Below, piece after piece: positions 57,159 to 64,000 of a stretch of 64,000 nucleotides of DNA. Origin of the DNA: Cadophora sp. MPI-SDFR-AT-0126 (Eukaryota > Ascomycota > Leotiomycetes > Helotiales > Ploettnerulaceae); contig JAGMVK010000005.1 of the NCBI GenBank assembly GCA_020747065.1, positions 1,488,001 through 1,552,000 on the forward strand, written 5' to 3'. A program made the position numbers and the translations under genes. Positions within the stretch are counted from its first letter, which is position 1, and each line of letters opens with the position of its first letter. Below the pieces are notes generated by a model. The model saw only the letters and a program-made list of their open reading frames with translations, ran no database searches and was not told the DNA's origin.

Positions 57159-59997
57159 TCAGTAGTAGACTTTTGGTGTCCAGAGAGGTGGTCTAGCGCC
57201 TTCAGTGTCCCATACCAACTTATTCTTTTCGTTCAAAGTGCAGCCTTCATCAGTGATAGGGATGACTTTCGAAGTGTGCGAGACTTCTTGTCTAGAGATT
57301 CCGACGTCGTCTCTTGGAATCCAGAGAAGTGGGGTAGGAGAGTTGACCGATGGCGGGTAGTATGCACCGTTGGCGACAGCGTCATCGTACAAGTTATCAG
57401 CATCGAGGAGACCGTGGGGAACGAGACGGCGGAGAGTCGCGTAGTCGGAGTAGATGTGGGGCTTGAGGAACTTGGTGATGAAGTTGGGTTTCTTGTGGGG
57501 TGCAGCTGTGGCAGTAGCCTCGCCGCTGCCATTCTTCTCCTTGACGACGGAGTCGTTGGACGCTGCCTCGAGTGAGCCTCGGAAGGACTCCTCCTCTGCT
57601 TCCAAAGATTTGGGCAAGCTGTAGAGGAGAGGGCCGAGAGCAGAATTCATGGAGAAGTGTACAAGTACAGTGAACACGAGGAAAACGATCATGAGGATCA
57701 ACGGGCCAATTGTGGTGTTGATGGCGAAGAGGCCGATGAGACAGATTTCTGAAAGGTAAACTCCAGTGAGAAGTTGCTGAAGGGCGCGTGGGTATATAAG
57801 ACCTTTCGTGTCGATCTGGGAGTCTGTAACGAATAGGATGTTGTATCTGAAGGCGAGATAAAAGAGTGACATTCCGATGGTAGCGAAACCAAGGACGAGC
57901 GGCGCAATACATGAGTATGTGATACCTCAAACTACGTTAGATGGGACAAAGAATCCTGCAGAGAATTACTTACCAATGACAGCAATGTTGGTGAACACTG
58001 GAAGAGTGCTTCCCCATGAAATTGCACTGAGGCCGGCCCACTTATTGTACATCTTTCTTGGTGTACTGGCGAGGAACTTATACATCAAGGTGAAGATGAC
58101 GAATCCAACGACCTGCGATAGCACTCCAGCGGCCACAGTCAAACCCTGAACTATGAAGTAGGAGATGTAGAAGTTGGAGGCTTTTGGAAGGCTTTTAGCG
58201 AGCAGACTGGTGATGCCCGTAGGGTCATCGATGAGTTTCTTGAGAACAGTTGAAGCTGCTGAAGAAACAGTCACAACCAAGAAAACTTGAACAACTTGGA
58301 ATACGAAGTAAGCGTTTTGGGTAAACAGTTCAACGCGGGCTGCCGTTGGTTCGCCGGCTTGCTTGGCACATACTGGCAAATATTAGTAATGGGTACAGAT
58401 CCAAAGTGGTAATACTCACGTCTCATGATAATGGGCACCAAGGACATCAAAATTGCAAGGGCAACTGATGGCAGAAGACCGCTAACCACACCCATGATAA
58501 CATCTGGAATCTTGTTTAACCACTTAAGCCAGGAGTAGGTGGTAAGATATTGAATGTTGGAGATCAAGCCGACGGCAGCAACAGGGATGGCCCAGAAGAC
58601 AATCAAAGCTGTGACAAAACCCATGACGACTATTCTGCGAATAAGACGTGCCGACCACGAGATCTTCAAGGACTTCCAGACAACTTCGTTGGGGTTGACG
58701 CCGATATATCTTGGTGACACTAGAGAAGAGTTAGCAGATTGAGGTAAATATGAAGGAGGAAACGTACTGTGTAAGGCCTGGTGATGAGAAAGGGTCTGGA
58801 AAGCAGCTTGGGCATCCGATTGGTGAACAAATTCGATGAAGACACCTCCAACCTTCTCAGTCTCTCCAGCGCGATATGCAGCTTGTGCTGCCTCGACCTC
58901 CGGGATAAGAGTCTCCAATCGAGAACGGCACCAGTTGATAGTGTCGACCTTTTGTCCAATTAAGCCAAATTTGCCCAGCTTGTGTGTTGGTCTCTTCTTG
59001 GTAGGGATCCATCGAGCAGCCAAGGAACCAGATTCAGTATCACCATTTCCGACGGGTGGTTGCTCAACATTCGCTCCCTTTTTGGCAGCCTTCAATCGCT
59101 CAGCATTGGCCAACTTGATCAATTTAACCTCAGCAGCCTCCAACCTGTATGCGACCTTATCACGCTCCTCGACCAACTCATCAACGAGTGTCGTATCTCC
59201 AGTGATCCAGATATTTTTGACAGAGTCACCAAAGACCTTGCGAAGCTTTGCCACGTCAAGATATGGCTTAGGAACAGATGTGAAGAGAACAGTCCGAGAA
59301 GAAATGCGATTGCCATAGACCGGCGAGAGGAGGAAGGCCTGGCGAAGGTTGATGTAGAAGATGCTTTCGCGGATGACGAGAAAGAGTACGAAGCCGAAGA
59401 AGAGCCATCCGCAGAAACAATGGGCGAAAAACTTGTACTTGGCGTGCTTAGCATTCTTATTGACATTGCTCATCGAAAGCATGTCCAATTGACCGCCGCC
59501 ATTTCCTCCAGTGATATTGATTGGGAACAAGCTAACGTAACGTCAGTACTCGAGTCTAATGCTTGCGCCGAGTCACGGTGTGACAGGAAGGGTACATACA
59601 CTGGCATTGTGATACAGGCGCCGACGAACATAATGACCACAGTCATGCGGAGAAATCGCAGGAAGAGGTAGGCATCGAGGGATTGGTGCTGAAGAGCATA
59701 GGTATCGGGGATCTTCCAGAAAGGGCCAATCCAATTGAAGAATCCTGATGGGAGTGGTGCAGAGCGTTCCCTGTTTGAGTGTCAGTACGATTAAGGAAGT
59801 AAAGACGTGCGACGAGGAACGTACTGTTCACGCAATGTGCCGAGGTAGGTTCTTGGCGCATAGAATCTGCGCTGGGATTTTCGCAATATGAGGAAGATCA
59901 AGAAGTAGACTCCAGCGACCAGAGCTGTAGGAGCCAGGGTCGCAAGCAAGCCTGATAAGGAGACATTGGGCTGGTTCTCATCCACACTGTCCGCCAT
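57159..59997 (-). CDS. CSC1/TMEM63-type calcium-permeable channel (DUF221, RSN1-like)
   Basis: A multi-pass membrane protein of the OSCA/CSC1/TMEM63 family, osmo- or mechanosensitive cation channels in characterised members. Six exons give roughly 850 aa. Junctions are at CA|GTACGT (near 59824), CCA GT|GTATGT, CAC A|GTACGT (near 58766), AGA C|GTGAGT (near 58420) and ATT G|GTAAGT (near 57974). The N-terminal late-exocytosis segment starts MADSVDENQPNVSLSGLLAT with a first helix. Then come the RFYAPRTYLGTLREQ pattern, FNWIGPFWKIPDTYALQHQS and YLFLRFLRMTVVIMFVGAC. The cytosolic DUF4463 part follows (FTSVPKPYLDVAKLRKVFGD, GKFGLIGQKVDTINWCRSRL). The DUF221 helices include EVVWKSLKISWSARLIRR, AARVELFTQNAYFVFQVVQV and LFYLAFRYNILFVTDSQIDT. 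The tail carries PHIYSDYATLRRLVPHGL. Confidence 0.93.
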
Positions 59998-62448
59998 TAT
60001 GGACGAGTGCTGCCTTCGCAAGAGGTGAGCGAGCAGAAGGGACAAGGTCGTCGTCGGCTGACAACTTCGAAGAAAGTGAAGAGAGCGAAGAGTTGTGGTG
60101 TGATGTGTTGTGTTGTGAAGAGAGAATGTCGTCAAAAGTGAACAGCGCGTGGAGGGAAGGCTGGTCTAGTAGAAGCAAAATAGGGTTCTGGTCTTGGTCC
60201 GTGCCTCTGAAGCAGTCTGGCAGTAAATGCGATGCGACGCTGGGAGGCGCGCAAGCAGGAAATTGATCGCTGAACCCCTGGCCACGACGTCACACATCCA
60301 ATACCCCAGTCGAAGGGTAAAGATCGATGAGACGTGAAATCAAGATAACAGTCGGCTTAAAGATAGAAGTCAAGGAAGAGCTTGATACCAAAGTTGAGGT
60401 GAACTTTTATGAACTGATCTTTCATCTGATGGCGGGAGCAGTGGAGTGTTGAGTTCGGGATGAATGTGAGGAGGGATCCTCGTCATGAAAAATTGTCACT
60501 GCCAACGATAAAGGAAGGGATGCAAATCAAACAGGCGAGGATCACCCTCCCTTTAAAAAGAAAGTTACTTAGACACTACAAGCTCCCACGCCTCGAGCTA
60601 TTGGAACGATTGCAGCGAGCTTGTGATGCACAGATCAGATAGGGAACATATTGCATTGTAGTGCACCACGCTGTAAAGTATCGTGGTCAGTCCAGCACCT
60701 ACCTAGGTGGCACGACAACACGCTTGAGGCTTGGTTTTGGTGTACAGCAAATTGTCTTGTCTGACTTCTGCCGCCCCATTCTATTGAGTGCAGCACGGTC
60801 CCCTACCAAGAGACAACAAATCTAGACTGAATGGACTTGGTATTCTGATGAAGCCGAAACCACTCCAGCTGAACAATTGATGAAGCGATCATCAAGCTCT
60901 GCATCTTCTATCTCTTCTTTGCTGCACCTCATGGCTTTTGAACAGCCGGACATGGGTGGGCCTCAGTCCACCCCTCCAGCATCTCGATGAGCATCCTGGC
61001 ACAAACCCCAGGCCATCGGCACAAAATATCAGATACGCGAGAGGCTGGTTCTTGCATATTCAGGGGTGCTGAGTGGCCCAAGAGCATTGCAGCGGGATCC
61101 GCTGGCACCCCATGCAAAGCTGAGTTGAGTGCAGATAGCTGCAAGCCACAGTGCGAAGTTTCATGTGATGAGCTGGAAACGGGGGAAATTGGCCGCCCAA
61201 ACGCGGAATAAAGGTGGTCTAGACTTCCAGACCGATGATGAGCCTTCATCAACGTGCGCAAACGGAACAATGAAAGAAATAATTTGATGGCCTCGAAACA
61301 CTTATTTGTGGAGGCGCAATATATTTTGCTTTCGGGGAGAGAGATGAAGTGAGGTTGGAATAAACGGAGACGCCGTTGCATTCTTCAGATCAGTTGATGT
61401 TGCCCTAAACGACGGCGCCATTCTTAGACCAAGCGCTACCGGGTCAGTTACCGTTTGATAGAAAACGGCTTCTCACGTAATTATTGGCGGTATGCAATGT
61501 ACTTGATGGGCCTCGTTTATTAGAAGGACTCTTGAGGTAGTAGACAGTTTGATGCTCAAGTGAGCATCACGAGTTGGCTCTCTGAAAGCACTCTCATTCT
61601 CCGAGAGCCACATCTACATTATATTTTGATTTTCTTTTCACTTATATCTTATTGCCTTCTTCATGTTCTCATCTATTGCGGACTACGATGAAAGTATTCC
61701 CAGGACCATTCCTGGCTCAGACTCGGCGTTCTCTGAAGGTAGTAGGACAAAGCTAAGACATTGACACTCCTTAACATATACGCTGAGGTGGCCACAGAGC
61801 TGCCCCTCCGAGACTCAAATCCACAAGGACCGAGGTTTCAGCATGTGCTGCCTCGAGCTATTGCTATGAAAGATTCTTTAGCAGTCGTTCAATCAGGAAA
61901 ATGAATATTTCATTGGTATTTTTTGTTCCGCAAAAAGTTTGAGGAAGGATGGGCTCGATTCACCCCGCCATGCTTGCAAAGCCCTCCAACATGGGGAAGC
62001 CATTACTGTGCATTGGATTAAGATACTGTTGTTTGCTCATGTCTATACTTCGCTCTTCCGTACTCCTGAGCTTTTTGCGCAATGGAATTCGCAGCTACTT
62101 CGATCACATCACGTGATACATATCTTCTTCCGTTGCGCTGGCCTGCGTCGAGGCCGATTCTAGTTCCGATCAGCCAGGTAGAGTTTATTGAAGATATCAT
62201 TTCGCATGCCTCAATTGTTGTTGAGTTGAAGTCACTCCACTATCATACGGTAAGATGATGGCATCGTACAGCAACTACCCCGCCTTACCCCAGTAAGGGC
62301 AGAAGGGCACCTTCTGAGCATCAGTTCTGTTGGACACAGCCGACATCGGTAAATTGATAGCCGAATCGAACAACAAGGATCGAGATCAAAGCAGATCAAA
62401 ACTTGAAAGCTTTGCCGTCTTCAACGATCACACCGCAAAGTTGCAGTA
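59998..62448. other. Long intergenic region, CSC1-type gene / dehydrogenase
   Basis: The left end is the promoter of the CSC1-type gene. A 150-codon frame on the minus strand (60929-61381) is not convincing. A possible two-exon small gene (61663-61904) is listed separately. No RNA gene is recognised. Confidence 0.4.
61663..61904 (+). CDS. Possible two-exon small protein, unknown
   Basis: An ATG after a T-rich leader opens MFSSIADYDESIPRTIPGSD. A donor G|GTAGTA at 61739 and an acceptor CCACAG ending at 61797 would join it in phase to LPLRDSNPQGPRFQHVLPRA, for 60 aa in total. The donor is weak and no family is recognised. It is reported because both pieces read like protein and the frame is maintained across a plausible intron. 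Confidence 0.25.
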
Positions 62449-63414
62449 ATGTCAAGCTCACCCAATATCAAGACCGTCGCCGTCGTAGGCTGTGGATCAA
62501 TCGGCGCGTCCTGGGCCTCTCTCTTCGCCCACCACGGTCTCAAAACAACAGTCTATGATCCCAATCCCCTAGCCGAGAAAACACTCCGAACGATTGAAGC
62601 GGAAGCCTCAAAGGTATTCGCCTCCCTCAATACCAACAACAACAATCCAAACACTATCACGTGTCCTCCCACCTCAATAACATTCACAACCTCCCTCCCC
62701 ACCGCCCTCCTCAACGCCGATTTCGTCCAAGAAAACGGCCCCGAAAACCTCTCTGTCAAGTCCAACCTCCTAACCCAGATAGACGTCCTACTTCCCCCAC
62801 ACGTCCCAATCCTAACCAGCACCTCCGGCCTAACATGTTCCTCCCTCACCCTCTCCGTCCAACATCCCTCCCGCCTAGCTGTCGGCCACCCTTTCAACCC
62901 ACCACACCTCATTCCCCTCGTCGAAGTCGTAGGCTCACCCCAAACCTCACCCGAGACCATCACCACAGCCATGAACTTCTACACCTCGCTCGGCAAGAAA
63001 CCGATCCATCTCCAGCGCGAGATCCCAGGCCATATCGCGAACCGGCTACAAGCAGCTCTGTTCCGCGAGATCCTGCACTTAGTGGAGAGCGATGTCGCGA
63101 CCGTGAGCGATATCGAAACGGCGATGGAGTTTGGCCCAGGGCTCAGATGGGGTGTCATGGGACCAAGTACGCTGTTTCACCTTGGTGGTGGGAGTGGTGA
63201 TGGGGAGGGGAATGGAGGAGGGGCTGAGCATTTCTCAAAGCACATTTTGAGGCCGATGATGGGGTGGTGTGCGGAGGAGACGCCGGTGCTGGGAGAGGAG
63301 TTGAGGGAGAAGTGGGTGTCGCAGACGGGCGAGGTGGTGCAGGGTGAGGAGTTTGAGGAGTTGTGTCGTCGGAGGGATGAGGGGATTGTGGGGATTTTGA
63401 GGGAGAAGAAATGA
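62449..63414 (+). CDS. 3-hydroxyacyl-CoA dehydrogenase family oxidoreductase
   Basis: An NAD(P)-dependent dehydrogenase of the 3-hydroxyacyl-CoA dehydrogenase fold. Its length (321 aa, intronless) and arrangement resemble the lambda-crystallin/L-gulonate 3-dehydrogenase and carnitine dehydrogenase group more than the bifunctional beta-oxidation enzymes. The Rossmann motif is VAVVGCGSIGASWASLFA (GxGxxG) with the acidic residue after beta-2 in TVYDPNP. Further marks are ADFVQENGPENLSVKSNL, LTSTSGLTCSSL, the catalytic-region VGHPFNPPHLIPLVEVVG, and then GKKPIHLQREIPGHIANRLQ and the Glu/Asp-containing VSDIETAMEFGPGLRWGVMG. The substrate is not determinable. The coding strand is C-rich until about 63080 and G-rich after it. 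No peroxisomal signal ends the protein (REKK). Confidence 0.9.
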   Translation: MSSSPNIKTVAVVGCGSIGASWASLFAHHGLKTTVYDPNPLAEKTLRTIEAEASKVFASLNTNNNNPNTITCPPTSITFTTSLPTALLNADFVQENGPENLSVKSNLLTQIDVLLPPHVPILTSTSGLTCSSLTLSVQHPSRLAVGHPFNPPHLIPLVEVVGSPQTSPETITTAMNFYTSLGKKPIHLQREIPGHIANRLQAALFREILHLVESDVATVSDIETAMEFGPGLRWGVMGPSTLFHLGGGSGDGEGNGGGAEHFSKHILRPMMGWCAEETPVLGEELREKWVSQTGEVVQGEEFEELCRRRDEGIVGILREKK

Positions 63415-64000
63415 GTGCTGATCGGCTGAGAGGATAACTATGGGTGTTTCTTTGAAGAGAAATAGAGATGTGTGTTAAGAAGATTCATGGCTGATGATGA
63501 AGATTTGGGATTTGGTAAGTTGCAAGATTATTGATTCTCAGCCAACATATATAGACCTATTGAAGAATTTCCGGATTTAAATTGATATTAGAAAAGCTGC
63601 TTGTAACAGAGGGCCTTGAAGTCAATTTCAACCCGCTCATCTTATCGCTTTAGCATATCTGGACAACCGAATATTTCCCACCGAGCAGTTTTCCTATTTG
63701 GGGCCAAAGATAGCGGCTTGATAGCGGCTTACCAGCTTAGTTCCAACTGCAGCGTTCCATTCTCACTGTATCTTACTTGCCGCCGAACCCCATACGTTGA
63801 TAGGCACTCATCTCAATCACTCATTAAGCTTGATGCGCCGCTCCCTCATCCTTATCCCCGAGCAGGCACGGCAGTCCATCTGTTCTTTTAGGACACTGAG
63901 CGCCTTGGCGTCTATTGCTGACTGCGACATGAGAAATGGTCTGTTGGGGACCAGAAGAAAAATATGACAAGTTGTCAGTATGTGAGGAAAGAAAACAAAT
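63415..64000. other. 3' flank and window end
   Basis: Downstream DNA of the dehydrogenase gene. A 91-codon plus-strand frame at 63616-63891 has no supporting features. Confidence 0.45.

Noticed and set aside
60929..61381. 150-codon minus-strand frame
   Set aside because: No family resemblance, and no splice or promoter support.

Overview
The window is nuclear DNA from a filamentous ascomycete (Pezizomycotina). The grounds are short introns (about 45-90 nt) with GTRNGT donors and branch sites like GCTAAC or CTGAC just ahead of the acceptor, scattered single genes without operons, and characteristic fungal families: MYST acetyltransferase Esa1, Clr5-domain protein, GT15 mannosyltransferase, CSC1-type channel, tyrosinase with a CXXC lid, and peroxisomal Lon. 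A leotiomycete is my impression, not a demonstrated assignment.

Layout. Positions 1-10508 hold no gene I can support. Positions 10509-29489 are a compact housekeeping block: peroxisomal Lon (-), a phospholipase D-like protein (+), ESA1 (-), REX4 (+), a cyclopropane-fatty-acid synthase-like methyltransferase (-), RNase H2 subunit C (+), a Ser-rich unknown (+), a DUF4385 protein (-) and MCM6 (+). Positions 29490-42892 are sparser and more accessory: an MFS protein missing its first membrane helix, a Clr5-domain gene followed by a stop-riddled extension of its own reading frame, a large tyrosinase gene and a small secreted HNH nuclease. Positions 43737-55182 are again gene-dense: PAT1 (-), a KRE2/MNT1-type mannosyltransferase (+), mitochondrial ribosomal protein uS12m (-), an enoyl-CoA hydratase-like protein (-) next to the broken end of an acyl-CoA synthetase, the PP4 catalytic subunit (-) and a small unknown. 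Positions 57159-63414 hold a CSC1/TMEM63-type channel (-) and a 3-hydroxyacyl-CoA dehydrogenase-family enzyme (+).

The genes are independent units rather than a pathway cluster. Loose themes are peroxisome and lipid metabolism (Lon with a C-terminal SRL, enoyl-CoA hydratase with VKL, the synthetase relic, the CFA synthase-like enzyme, the hydroxyacyl-CoA dehydrogenase) and genome maintenance (MCM6, ESA1, PP4, RNase H2C). Exon structures were built by hand from splice signals, reading frame and family conservation. Where spliced totals were computed, the length came out divisible by three.

The observations I find most interesting are: a repeated abrupt switch from C-rich to G-rich coding strand inside several unrelated genes; a pair of MluI cell-cycle boxes before MCM6; GC-AG introns; the Clr5 and acyl-CoA synthetase relics; and a peroxisomal signal carried only by the last small exon of Lon. 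I saw no CRISPR array, rRNA, convincing tRNA or intact transposon.
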